A stretch of 64,000 nucleotides of DNA, taken from positions 26,065,402-26,129,401 of the forward strand of contig OX424567.1 in assembly GCA_949152475.1 (NCBI GenBank), written 5' to 3'. Made by a program: the position numbers and the translations under genes. Numbering within the stretch: position 1 is the stretch's first letter; the number at the start of each line of letters is the position of its first letter. Positions 19,076 through 30,344 of the stretch are shown here, in pieces. The stretch is from Terebella lapidaria (Eukaryota; Annelida; Polychaeta; Terebellida; Terebellidae). The notes below the pieces were generated by a model. The model worked only from the letters and a program-made list of their open reading frames with translations, was not told where the DNA came from and did not search any database.

Positions 19076-21362
19076 GAGTTGGCGGTAATGAGCCACCGTA
19101 TCAGAATGATAAGCGTGAAGCAACGGCGTCTAATCTTTGCTGGTAAATTGATGGATGAAGAAATGTGTTAGATTACAGTTTATAACATCGCCGTTCTCTC
19201 GGGACTCGGCAGAAATAATGTGGTGCATCTACTGCTGAGCCCGCTCCTCATCTATTATAACCCACTTGCTATATATAGTGTCTTCATTCATCCCGACTTC
19301 GTGTCTATTTTATTGCATAAGACGCCTAATCAACTGATTAACGTGACTCACCCAGTGGTAATTAAATAAGATATGGACGCAGCGATGGAAGATTAATATG
19401 CATTAGGTATGTTTGTGGGAAGTTCACATGCATTCTGCGTGCCTCATATCTTCAGAAAATGTTCCAGCGTGGGCTTCGATTGACGTATTAACCATCTTGA
19501 GGAGTTTGCTAGTTTGTAGGACAACATGCAAGATAATTTCAAGATTGTTTCAAGATTCAAGATTGATTCGCTACAATTATCTAATCTCTCAGGGAAACCA
19601 ATAAGCCACCTGGATTCTGTGAACCATGCCCTTTCATATCATGGCTTAATTTCGATAAATTCGTCATTGGGTCGGCAAGGTAACAACTGCGAAACAACTG
19701 TGATCAGTGTATATCAACCCATTACATTACCAACAATTAAAGTGGAATAATCGGTTTTTGGTTTTTGATGTGAATAAGAAACCTAAAACGCAACATTTCA
19801 GAACCAAGCTAAAACCCTACCAAATATTCCTCTTCAAGTCCACAATGGTGTAATCAATGTTAAGGTCAAAACTTAACTTCTATCGAATTAGAGCTAATGA
19901 TCATTGGTGCGTGCACGGCACGAAATAACCAGTCAGAATAACAATACAATAACAATCTTTGTTATAATATTTAAGTACACATTCAAATATATGTGGTCTG
20001 AATTATATACTATACCGTTCTTCAATTGCCATTCTTCACCGAGTGCGAATTATTAGATCATTTTGCCTTTCTGAGGTATTTGTTGTCAATGTTAGTTTCT
20101 GTCCTCGATATACATGTATGGAAATGTAGGATGACATAGACTACAGTCCTCTAGCAGTTCAGAAGAATGTCAACCATAATGGCCGAGTGTGTGACCTTTA
20201 ACCTTCTGGCTACAGTCCTCACAAGGTCTCAAGACGTCCGATTCGTCTGATTAAACTTATGAGTAATGTTTTGACCGAAGTTCGGGATCTGGTACAGCAT
20301 ATGGTTGTCATAATGTACCAATATACCTGCAACAGACTTGAATGTCTGTTTGGTTTACATTGTGTTGACAATGCGATTCTATCATACAGTACTTTGAAAA
20401 ATAGTCTACAGAACATGAGGTTCAATGAGCCATGATTGCAACCTGTCATAAATATTCGTGAGCCTCGTGACAAATTCAGTGTATTCACTCCTCATGCTTG
20501 AGGCTTAGATTCTCTGATACTTGAAACTTGGATAATTCCGTTATCTTGTGTTTAGATGTGACAAAATCAAACATGAAAGAGATCAATAGTTGGCTGCAAA
20601 GATGCTGTAGAGTGCAAAGTTCTCAATGCAACGACATTATTTCTCTTAATTTAATATCGAAAATCTGATTTTTCAAATATTTCAACGCATGCGGTGCGGT
20701 GATGTCAAATAACAGAGGTATAAAAATGCTTAACTTATATATATTTATATGAATGTATATATATATATGAATGATGAGGAAAGAATGATCCATGATGAAC
20801 AAAGGAATGTGTAAACGTTCATGAAGAAGGACCAATAAAGAATGATGAATGGTGACTTAAATAAATCTGTGAACGTGGGTGAAGAATGATAAATGATGAC
20901 TGAGAAATTGTGCATGTTGAATTATGAGCCTAAAAACTATCCATACCCATATGACTTAACTCGACAATGTTATTGTCCCATGACTTATCTAGACCGTGAT
21001 ATTGCCCTATGCACAGATATCATTATATCATGTATCCACGTCCAGACGTTGAAAATGCTAGGTGTGCCTGGGGTCACTGGGGGTAATTGAGAAGAAAGCA
21101 GGTGGTTTGAGGGCTGACAAACATGTCTCAGTTAGAAAAGCCAATTTCACCTCGAAGGATTCACAAACAGATTTTCCCTGGACAGATTTGCTGCAAAGAA
21201 ACATTTTTAGATATTTCCAACCAACATATGCTGGTTCACTCAGATATTTTATTAAAGTGGTTTAATTTCGGTTTCAATGAAGTTTCAATTGGTTAGAATA
21301 AATGCAATAACATACAACTGATACTGCAAAAAATCGCAATCAAGAAATCACACAACAGGAAT
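19076..21362. other. Duplication A interior, no gene seen
   Basis: AT-rich DNA with frequent ATGAATGATG-like words near 20760-20900. Short frames present here are not conserved in copy B, so none is called. Confidence 0.5.
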
Positions 21363-21380
21363 ACTAGTGCATGGACGATC

Positions 21381-21425
21381 GATCGATTAATTGGTCGCTC
21401 AGCAGTCTCAACCAATTAATCGATC
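21381..21425. repeat. 15-bp stem hairpin inside TIR element, copy A
   Basis: GATCGATTAATTGGT and its exact reverse complement flank a 15-base loop. The same hairpin with identical loop is at 32834-32878 in copy B. It forms a subterminal inverted repeat of the element. Confidence 0.9.
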
Positions 21426-21712
21426 CCCTGATTAGATAATCGATCTTTTTCGTAATTAATAAACCAGACACAATGGAGTCTGAAGCGCGCAAATTTTGGC
21501 AACAACCTATCCATCGGATATGAGATTTTCCGGACATCCACACCCAAAGTATTTCCGGTTCCAGCATCAGGCATCATTGTACATCAGGGTTTTGTCTTCA
21601 AAACGTCACTTCTGTATCGTATCATTCTATAATTTAGCATAACACAATTCTGGAAGCAATTAACCTAACAGACTGTTCTTGAAACCAGAAAATAATGAGG
21701 TTGTGGTTGTTC

Positions 21713-22008
21713 AATGAATCAATTTTATTTCCAGTAGCATAATAAAACATATAAGTAACGAAAGGAAAATATAATAGCTACTGGGAGGTGACACATAGCC
21801 ATTGGCTGTCTTCCTTTGCCACCTCCACTGGAACTCCAGTGAAACATAAAAATCAAATAAAGAAATCTACATGAACTGAGTGCAATCAAATTAAAACATA
21901 TGAACATGAAGGACGACAAAATCATAAATCAATAAATATATGTAAATAGTAAATTTAGTTATATATATATATTATGAGAATAAATAAATAAACGAATAGA
22001 TTCATTTT
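21713..22008 (-). mobile_element. Probable retroposon 3' fragment, inserted only in A
   Basis: About 295 bp absent from copy B. Read on the minus strand it ends with AATAAA followed by ATTGATTCATTGA at the insertion edge, like the 3' tail of a LINE- or SINE-type retroposon. No coding part is recognisable. Confidence 0.45.
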
Positions 22009-22084
22009 TCATTGTAAAATGTTAATGTTTGGCACTCCACACTTTTTCACTAAACGGCGATTATGAATCGATGATCGATTGTTC

Positions 22085-22404
22085 CATAGACATTGAAGAG
22101 TAATGGACTGCCAACTCCGATATCACTCTCTCTGTTTCTAGTCATTGAGCTTGAGGTCACAAATAGTCACAGGAAGATGGTAGTTACACTTCCGTTGTCA
22201 ACGTAATGGCAATAACGTCGTATTGCTATTGTTCATTCCTGACGATCCTCAGCGTGTTGACGTCACGTACGGTACTTGACGTGTGTGGACAATTCAATTT
22301 TCCCATGAAACTTCAAACCCGAAATAAAGTACACATGTTCCTCTGGTCAGAAGCTCAAGGTCACCGAGGTCGAGTTGGCAGTCCATCTCTCTTCTATGTT
22401 TATG
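22085..22404. mobile_element. hAT-like non-autonomous element, 320 bp
   Basis: Inserted only in copy A. Terminal inverted repeats of about 33 bp include ATGGACTGCCAACTC at 22103 and its complement near 22372. The outer ends read CATAGACAT and, on the other strand, CATAAACAT. ATTGTTC, or GATTGTTC if the next base is counted, flanks both sides (22077-22084 and 22404-22411) and occurs once at the empty site in copy B near 33287. A 7-8 bp target duplication is typical of hAT elements. Confidence 0.8.
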
Positions 22405-22431
22405 ATTGTTCGAATGTCTGATTAATCAATC

Positions 22432-23318
22432 AACAAGAATCATAGCTGGTGCAAAGCACCAGATCTCCCCGGATGAAAGAAGTCAATAGCGCGCTCATTT
22501 CTAGCACGTACATGTTTTTAATTCAATTTCGTGTGCATATACGATGTCCATGCAGGACAAATACAATTGGTAGTTCGTATGAATAGTAATTCCTGATCGA
22601 GTACGCCCATCAAAAATAGCAAGGTGTTTATAAAATTTTGCACCGTTTTCAATTTGGCCCAAAATTCAATATACTCGTAAAGTAGTTCTTGGTCAATAGT
22701 GTACACATAAACGACAATATATGTCCATATGAGAAGTGTATACATAAGCACCGAAATGTCGAAGTCGGTGGTGTTGAACTCGGAACCCATTCCGACATTT
22801 ACATATTGCCAACGATCAGAACCATGGTTCCCAACATTCCGCACTTTCCTAGCGAAAAATTAGCTCGTTCTGGGGCAGCGAAAAATAAACGCATATGATT
22901 GTTAGAAGTAAAGATGCAGTCAGAAAATGGAACGAAACAAATGGGCTAATTTTAATGCTCCGAAACAAGGAAAATTAGGCAATGACAGAAAGTATAAGCG
23001 TGAGAAGTGAGCGATGGTTCGGCAGTAGGGACAAAAGTCATACCCGGTTGACTGAATGCATACCGTAGTTATGTATTTATTCTCAAATCCAGCTGACACG
23101 CTAATGTTCACGTAAATCGAGGATAGTGTCGAAAATTTTGCTCCATTTGACGAAAATATTCGTCAGATTATAGTAATTAACTGAATTATTTACGTCGAGC
23201 TCTGTAGAACACACGTTCAAAGTGTTTTCTCTTGGAAACCAGGTTTTTCTCCTAGTCGAAGAGTATTCCCCCATGGGAATTTCAGAGAGCGTTTAAGAAG
23301 TCTCCCCTGCGGGGAAAC
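22432..23318. mobile_element. 887-bp insertion of unknown type, only in A
   Basis: Present in A between CAATCA and ATGAGTCC, which are adjacent in copy B. It has no terminal inverted repeats and no clear target duplication. Near one end, CTGGTGC-aaa-GCACCAG makes a 7-bp stem about 12 bp from the border, which recalls Helitron 3' ends, but the expected CTRR terminus is not exact. No long frame. Confidence 0.4.
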
Positions 23319-24014
23319 AATGAGTCCATGCACTAGTGAATACGTGTTTGCTTCACAACCAACACAACATTCGCCTTGTGGGCTAGCACTTCATGACCAG
23401 TTCCACAGTTCACACAGAAAACAACAGTTCACATAACTGTTATTATGATACTGATAGCATGCCTCGGATTTGACCCCTTATACTGAACTTGCACACTTCG
23501 TCCATGGCTTCGATCTTTGTCTCTTGTCGGTATCCATTTGTAATTTTCGTTTTAGTAAACTCACATTTTTGTCGTTGTGCAAAAGTGACAAAAATCCGAG
23601 CCCGATGAAGTCAAGTGTAGATTCCTGTATGCAGGGTCCCGTGGACCAGACCCTGGCTAGCCTAGCGCTGGTCACTAGTAGTAGTGAGTCACTCTCATGG
23701 AGATCCCCTGGTGGTTTCTCAGGAACAACTAGGAAATCAACTTTCGTCAGTTAGGGCCGTTCCTTAGATCATCACAATCCAGTTAGCGTCTCATCCAATC
23801 CGGCTAGATCGTGTTTCACGAGACAATATTAACACGTCACTGTCTCCCATTGCTGCCTCTCTGCAGATCTTCTCTAGCACGTCCGGAGTGATGAAAACAC
23901 TGACGAGATGCATGCGAAATCTTCTCGTCTCCATAAATCCTTGCAATATTGCATCTCTAGAAGTCTAAGAGGGTGGTAAATGCGCAAGTTATATCTGACT
24001 ATATAACTTGACTT

Positions 24015-25145
24015 TTATAGTTTAATGCCAAACCTCCGTACTATGAGGTGAGTGATGAATAAGTTATATTCATCTTCGTGACTTCAACAATTCTCTTGTA
24101 TATAACCTACTTCCTTTTGAACGTAATTCTGGCAGATAGTTTCAAACAACTTATGAATGCGCAGATGTACAACTTATATGCATTGTACATATAACTGCTT
24201 TAGTGAAAAAAAATCAGTATAATCATTTCTTTGTTCAGAAAATACATTTTAATTCAATGAAGCTAATTGCAGGAACTACTATTGACTTTCAAGTTCCCGT
24301 GTGACATTGATATGATTGAATCTTGGCTGTCGATGGGGAATGAATATATTTGTCTCCTATATTCTTTAAAAAGAGTTTCTATATATCATCAATTCTCTGC
24401 TACTGCTCTTCTTTTGAACTATCCCTGTTGTGGGAGTGACGGGTCGTCTTTGGATTGGACACTCGTCCCCAGTGGTCTCCGAATAATCAAGCAATTGGGT
24501 GACACTTGCGCAGCTCTGAGTTTTATTGAAACGATTGGCGTCCTAAAACATGTCATTCTGTTGTAGGAGATGATTCGTCTATGTAGAAAGTCACCTGAGA
24601 TGAACTCGCAATTCGAAATTACGATGTGGTCGAGAATGTTGATCGGTTTTTGGGTTTGTGTGTGTGTCTGTTCGCACTCTAGCGTCAAAAGTGTTCGCGC
24701 AAGCATCCCAAAAATTTCTTGAAATGATAGATATTCTTCTCCCTGTGTCTTCCCCGCACTTTTTTTCAGAGAAATCGGGGAATTGATGATGTAACCAATT
24801 TTGTGTTTTGTTATTTCGTGTGTTTCACTAACTTTTTAAATAGGTTTGAATATGTGATGGTGTTATTGAGGTGGTCTAAAATATTGCTCCTTCTTTTATA
24901 AAATTCCAGCTGTGTTTCAGGAATTTTGTTATCGTTCGGTTTTTCTTGTTTGTTTTGTACGGTCCACACACCCAGTTTTGTAATATACGAAATTCTTTTA
25001 AACAGGGTATCATCATTTTCTGTCAAACAGGGCACAGACACATTGTGTCTTTGTGTGTTACCACGGGAATATACGTGTTATTAAAATACTTCTTGCGGAT
25101 GTAGCCATTGTATAATGTGTGCGTTATATCAACGAAAGAACGATC
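24015..25145. other. Unique spacer between duplications, no gene seen
   Basis: AT-rich DNA between copies A and B. Short frames exist on both strands but show no motif. A GC-richer patch at about 24425-24560 stays unassigned. Confidence 0.4.
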
Positions 25146-25151
25146 ACTTGC

Positions 25152-25261
25152 AAATAAAGCACTGCATTACCTAAAATAAAGCACTGCATGACCGAAAATA
25201 AAGCACTGCATGACCGAAAATAAAGCACTGCATAACCGAAAATAAAGCACTGCATAACCTA
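25152..25261 (+). repeat. 22-bp minisatellite carrying AATAAA in every unit
   Basis: Five tandem units of 22 bp with consensus AAATAAAGCACTGCATGACC plus GA, varying at a few positions. Each unit holds AATAAA on the plus strand, giving five canonical poly(A) hexamers at constant spacing. Confidence 0.95.
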
Positions 25262-25358
25262 ACATAAAGAACAGCGTGCGTAAGCTCCTCGTCCGAAATG
25301 TCTTCAGTAGACGTGTTGTATGACACATGTTCAGGACCAGTGCGTTCGACATTCCCTG

Positions 25359-25597
25359 CTATACTGGTGTCAACATAGCGTCAGACAATTCATCGTACGT
25401 ACACTGGTTCCCTGCGTTGTAGTAGCAAAACAGCGAGATTGTCGTTCCAGATTTAGTTCCGCATGTTGTGTCATAAATAACGAGTATATCGTTTTTGACG
25501 TTGTGACCTCGTGGCTTCAAACCTTCAAAATGAGCGCATTTTCTGGCGTGTGGGAATCTCAACGTGGTATACTTTGACATTGAGTAGTACTCAGTAT
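25359..25597 (-). CDS. Candidate last exon of an unrecognised host gene
   Basis: On the minus strand a good acceptor (pyrimidine-rich, ending TGTACACAG) opens at 25597 into about 79 codons ending at a stop at 25359. The peptide is well mixed, with RFPHARKCAHFEGLKPRGH and four Cys, and codon use looks like host coding DNA; composition is richer in GC than the flanks. The 22-bp minisatellite lies just downstream. No canonical poly(A) signal is seen near the stop and no upstream exon was identified, so this may be a relic. Function unknown. Confidence 0.35.
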
Positions 25598-25992
25598 CTG
25601 TGTACACAAGCAAATAAAGAACGGTTATTGTATTGCAACCCCAACATACCATCTTTGGACCGTGAGCTATATCCGGTAAATATATGCACACGCGAGCAAT
25701 GAAGAGTGATTATGTGTATAGCACAGCATTCGACCACTTGACTGTATACCGTAGGTATTTTAAGCCTTCGGCCGTCGTTCTTTATATTCGCGATGGCACT
25801 CTGTCTCATTCTTTAACTAGTACATAAAGTATTGTTTAATGTCAAAGTTATGAATGTGCAGATGTATTCTCGAAATAAACACCTACCTACCTACCTTGAC
25901 CTAGTTTGTCAGCATCAACAGATGCGATGTGGTAGCTAACTACTACAATAGCATCATCTGCATACAGGATGAGTTGGCTACTTATACATGTT
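25598..25992. other. No gene seen
   Basis: AT-rich sequence up to the start of duplication copy B, with a short CTAC microsatellite near 25888-25897. Nothing else is supported. Confidence 0.4.
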
Positions 25993-26746
25993 GACATATG
26001 TAAATCACATTGTGGATGTGCTATTACTATTCCCGAATGCGGTGGACTAGCAACGACATCCATTATTACATTTAATGTTGTGGTATAGTGGAAAAGCACC
26101 AGTTAAGTGCAAAAGTTCGTACAGATGAGCAGGTTAAGCTGATTGAACCTAAGTTATGGTGTGCTGCATTTTCCTATTCGATGATGGATGGACAAACGTG
26201 TCCTCAATGCCACTGCATTAGCCCGGTTCAAAGTTATTAAGATAAGCTGATTACTCTTAAATAAGCTTGATATGCTGCGTTGCCACAGAGTATTGACGCG
26301 TCTGACTATTCAGTATGAGATATTGCATCTTTCAAACAAATGGTACAGCTAATCTCGATGATGGAGGTTTTTCACAATTACAATTAAATACATAACATAA
26401 ACTAATGTGCTACCAAAGATGTCACTATTGAATTGGTTATGTTGGTTGTGTTCAATGCAATATAATTACAAGATTAGACGTGTACTTTTTTACCACACGC
26501 CGTCGCAGACACATTGTTTGGAACCTTTACAACTTTGTGTCGTGATTTTTGTGGAGGCAAATATCATTATTGCCTGGTTGTTGGTGGACAACGTTTCCAC
26601 GGCTCCCAATATAGTGTAATACCCGGTTAAATGTTATAGTTTCATTGAGATGCAATGTGTCTGTATGTTGCATGTCAATCATGCGACGGAAATTCAAATA
26701 ATGTAAATATAAATTACCAGAAAATCCATAAAAGGAAACGTTTGTG

Positions 26747-26768
26747 CGTCGCGTGATCTCACGCGACG
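26747..26768. repeat. CpG-rich perfect hairpin, copy B
   Basis: Identical to the hairpin at 18628-18649, arms CGTCGCGTGA and TCACGCGACG with a TC spacer, although neighbouring DNA has diverged. Confidence 0.9.
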
Positions 26769-26784
26769 GCTGTGTGAGAATTTG

Positions 26785-27155
26785 GTTCAGGTGGCAAATC
26801 TGAGGTGGCAAGTATAGACGGGATGTACTTTATAAGCGGGGCGTAAATTCTGAGGTGGTAATTATAGCCGGAGTGGATAATATAAACGGTATGAAAATAA
26901 TTAGTTGATAATTATAGGCGGGGTGGAAATTACAGACGGGTGAAAAATATGAGGTGATAATTATAGACGGAGTGGAAATTATAAACGCGGTTATAATTCT
27001 GAGGCGATTATTATAGACGAGGTGAAAATTATAAATGCGGTGATAATACGGAGGTGGTAATTATAAATGGGGTGGAAATTATGAGGTGATAAATATAGAC
27101 GGGGTGGATAATTATAAACTCGGTGGTAATTATAAATGGAGTGAGAAAGACACGA
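26785..27155 (+). repeat. Degenerate tandem repeat of about 50 bp, copy B
   Basis: Same unit as in copy A (GAGGTGATAATTATAGACGG and GTGGAAATTATAAACG variants), about seven imperfect copies directly after the hairpin. Confidence 0.8.
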
Positions 27156-27858
27156 ACGTAGTTGGCGGTAATGAGCCAGAGTATCAGAATGATAAGCGTG
27201 AAGCAGCACCGTCGAATCTTTGCTGGTAAATTGATGGATGAAGAAATGTGTTAGATTACAGTTTATAATGCCCCCGTTCCCTTCAGACTCGGCAGAAATA
27301 ATGTTGTGCATCTACTACCGAGCCCGCTCCTCATCTATTATCACCCACTAGATATAGTGTCTTCATTCATCCCGAATTCGTGTCTATTTTATTGCATAAG
27401 GCGCCTGATTAACGTAACTCACCCAGTGCTGATTGAATAAGATATGGGCGCAGCGATGGAAGATTAATATGCATTGGGTATTTTTGTGGGAAATCTGCAT
27501 TCTATGCATTCTGCGTGCCTCATCTCTTGAGAAAATGTTCCAGCATGGGCTTCGATTGACGTATTAACTATTTTGTGGAGTTCGCTATTTTGTGGGACAT
27601 TATGCAAGATTCATCGAGAGATAAATGAACGGCACTCTGTTATATATAGCATACCACATCTAATTTCAGGATTGATTCGCTACAATTATCTAATCTCTCG
27701 GGGAAATCAATGAGCCACCTGGACTCTGTGACCTATGCTCTATCATATTATGGCTTCAATTTCGATAAATTCGTCCTTGGGTCGGCAAGGTAACAACTGT
27801 GAAACAACTGTGATCAGTGTATTTGTATGTATCAACCCATTACATTAGCAACAATTAA

Positions 27859-28260
27859 AGTGGAATAAAATTGACATTGAAAATCGGATTATGAAAATAG
27901 TTTCGCACGGAACGGTTCCCATGCAGTGATGCGAAATTGACGCAAATAGCTGAAAATATAAGAAAATTCAGAGCCGTATAACTTGAAAATAGGATATGTA
28001 TGGTATATTAAATTGATAGAACCCCAAATATTCAGTTTAGTTCTTTTGTGTTGCAAATAACGACAATATAGGGTAATTCGTGCCTTGTTTACATTGGCTC
28101 AGATGTAAACAATTCGTTCACATAGTGAGTTTTTACGGTTTGTTCAAACTCGCACTGCAGGGTGGTGCGGACGTATTGTGGGGGTTGTAACGGTGCTATA
28201 TGATCTACTATATGCTAGCCAATTGAATAATAACGAATTTCAGAAACCGATTATTCCACT
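27859..28260. mobile_element. MITE-like insertion, 402 bp
   Basis: Perfect 10-bp ends AGTGGAATAA and TTATTCCACT enclose DNA absent from copy A, where only one end-like sequence remains near 19739. An internal 9-bp palindrome (TGTTTACAT and ATGTAAACA) lies near 28090-28115. No coding capacity. The state in A suggests loss or a partial copy rather than a clean empty site. Confidence 0.5.
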
Positions 28261-29705
28261 TCAAACTAGATTTCGATGATGTGAAAAAAACCCTAAAATG
28301 AAACATTTCAGAACCAAGCTAAAGCCCTACCAAATATTCCTCCACAATGGTGTAATCAATGTTTAGGTCAAAACTTAACTTTTATCGAATTAGAGCTAAT
28401 GATCATTGGTGCGTGCACGGTACAAATAACCAGTCAGAATAACAAGACAATAACAATCTTTGTTATAATATTTAAGTACACATTCAAATAAATGTGGTCT
28501 GAATTATATACTATACCGTTCTTCAATTGCCATTCTTCACCGAGTGCGAATTATTAGATCATTGTGCCTTTCTGAGGTATTTGTCGTCAATGTTAGTTTT
28601 TGTCCTCGATATACATGTATGGAAATGTGGGATGACACAGACTACAATGTGTCCTCTAGCAGTTCCGAAGGATGTCTACCATATGGCCGAGTGTGTGACC
28701 TCGGGGAATCAGCAGATTAACCTTCAGACTACAGTCCTCTCGAGGTTTCAAGCCATCCGATTCGTCTGATTAATCTTATAAGTAATGTTTTGACCGAAGT
28801 TCGGGATCTGGTACAGCATATGGTTGTCACAATGTACCAATATACCTGCAACAGACTTGAATGTCTGTTTTTCTTTGAGTGAATGCATTATTTTTGGCTG
28901 TACAGTGTGTTGACCATGCAATTATATCCTAAAAGCACCGTACTTTAAAAATAATTTACAGAACAGGAGGTTCAATAAGCCATGATTGCAACCTGTTATA
29001 AATATTCGAGAGCCCAATGACAAATTCAGTGTATGCACTTCTCATATGTGAGGCTCAGATTATCCCATACTTGAACTTTGGATTATTCTAAACGTTATTC
29101 CGTTATCTTGTGTTTCGAAGGGACAAACTCAAACATGAGAATGATCAATAGTTGGCTGCAAAGATGCTGTACAGTGCAAATTTCTCAATGCAACGACATC
29201 ATTCATCTTAATTTAATATTGTAAAACTTATTTTTTAAAAGTTCAACGCATGCGGTGTGGTGATGTCAAAAAACAGAAGTACAGAATTGCTTTTAACTGA
29301 AAATACAGACAGCGCCACCGAACGGAACAATGTGCAGATCAATGTTGGTAGTATACTATTCATATTGCATCATTCAGCATGCTTAGTTCATCATTCATGT
29401 CGCTTTGTTCATGTTTAAACTTTCTTGTTTCATTGTTCAAGGTTCAACTTTATTAATCACTCACAAAGAATGAGCAATGGTGAATTCAGAAATGTGAATG
29501 ATGAAGGAAGAATGATCAATGATGAACAAAGGAATGTGTAAACGTACATGGGGAAGGACCAATGATGAATGTAGAAATGTGAAAGATGGATGAAGAATGA
29601 TAAATGATGACTGAAAAATTATGCATGTTGAATTATGAGCCTATCCATACCCATATGACATAACTTGACAATGTTATTGTCCCATGACTGATCTAGACCA
29701 TGATT
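28261..29705. other. Duplication B interior, no gene seen
   Basis: Matches copy A at about 19745-20950. An 80-codon plus-strand frame near 28527-28769 is not preserved in A, so it is not called. Confidence 0.5.
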
Positions 29706-29935
29706 GTAGGTATCAATCTATTACCACAAATACAGTAGATTTTGATGATGCCAATAACAAACGTAAAATACAACATTTTGCAATAGAAACAAAGCCCGAC
29801 CAAATAGTTTATCCAAAGACACACTGGCGTCATCAGGGGCAGACAGTGTGTTGAATGTAGTTGTTTCTACTGTACACCTGATGGACTTAGTATACAACTG
29901 CCCAACAACCTATGAACATATTTTAGAAATCCGAA
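29706..29935 (+). repeat. R1 interspersed repeat copy
   Basis: Starts GGTATCAATCTATTACCAC, contains CACTGGCGTCATCAGG and ends with CAACTGCCCAACAACC. Near full length. Lies in copy B only at this place. Confidence 0.75.
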
Positions 29936-29974
29936 ACAAACCCCATGGAACAGATATATGACAAGTACAGAAGT

Positions 29975-30007
29975 ACCTAATGTACTTAGGTAGTAAGTAC
30001 ATTAGGT
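29975..30007. repeat. 14-bp palindrome
   Basis: ACCTAATGTACTTA and its exact reverse complement TAAGTACATTAGGT are separated by GGTAG. It sits just after the R1 copy and may be a fold-back made by strand switching at an insertion border. Confidence 0.85.
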
Positions 30008-30344
30008 GTGTATCTGATATCTGTGCTCTATGCACAGATATCACTATATTATGTATCCACGTCCAGACGTTGAAATGTTAGGTGTGACTGGGGTCACTCG
30101 AGGTACTTGAGGAGGAAGCAGGTGGTTTGATGGCTAACAAACGTGTCTCAGTCAGAACAGTCAATCTAATTCCACTGGATTACAAACAGTTTCCTGGACA
30201 TATTTGCAGCAAAGAAACATTTTTAGATACACCGAGTAACATATGCTGGTTCACTCAGAGATTTAAAAATGTTTAATTGGTTAGAATACATGCAATCACA
30301 TACAACTGATACAGCAAAAACATAAGAAATAACACAATGTGAAT

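Larger units (their letters stand above)
21363..23337. mobile_element. TIR element, copy A, with nested insertions
   Basis: The ends are ACTAGTGCATGGAC at 21363 and its reverse complement GTCCATGCACTAGT at 23324-23337. The empty form in copy B (32816-33336) is about 520 bp; here three later insertions enlarge it. No transposase is encoded. The superfamily is not clear because target duplications are obscure. Confidence 0.65.
17870..24014 (+). repeat. Segmental duplication copy A
   Basis: Collinear and highly similar to copy B (25993-34053). Shared landmarks in order: TTGTGGATGTGCTA, the CpG hairpin at 18628, a tandem repeat, CCGTTCTTCAATTGCC, a TIR element, and the TATATAACTTGACTT end. Copy A has its own insertions at about 21713-22008, 22085-22404 and 22432-23318. 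It lacks the MITE and the Penelope-like element seen in B. No gene with a supported exon structure lies within it. Confidence 0.9.

Noticed and set aside
22206-22421. 71-codon frame with a signal-peptide-like start
   Set aside because: It lies almost wholly inside the hAT-like MITE at 22085-22404 and is absent from copy B.
25152-25261. CRISPR-like spacing of short repeats
   Set aside because: Units are contiguous 22-bp repeats with no unique spacers; this is a eukaryotic minisatellite.
28527-28769. 80-codon plus-strand frame
   Set aside because: Not open in copy A at about 20030-20230 and without motifs.
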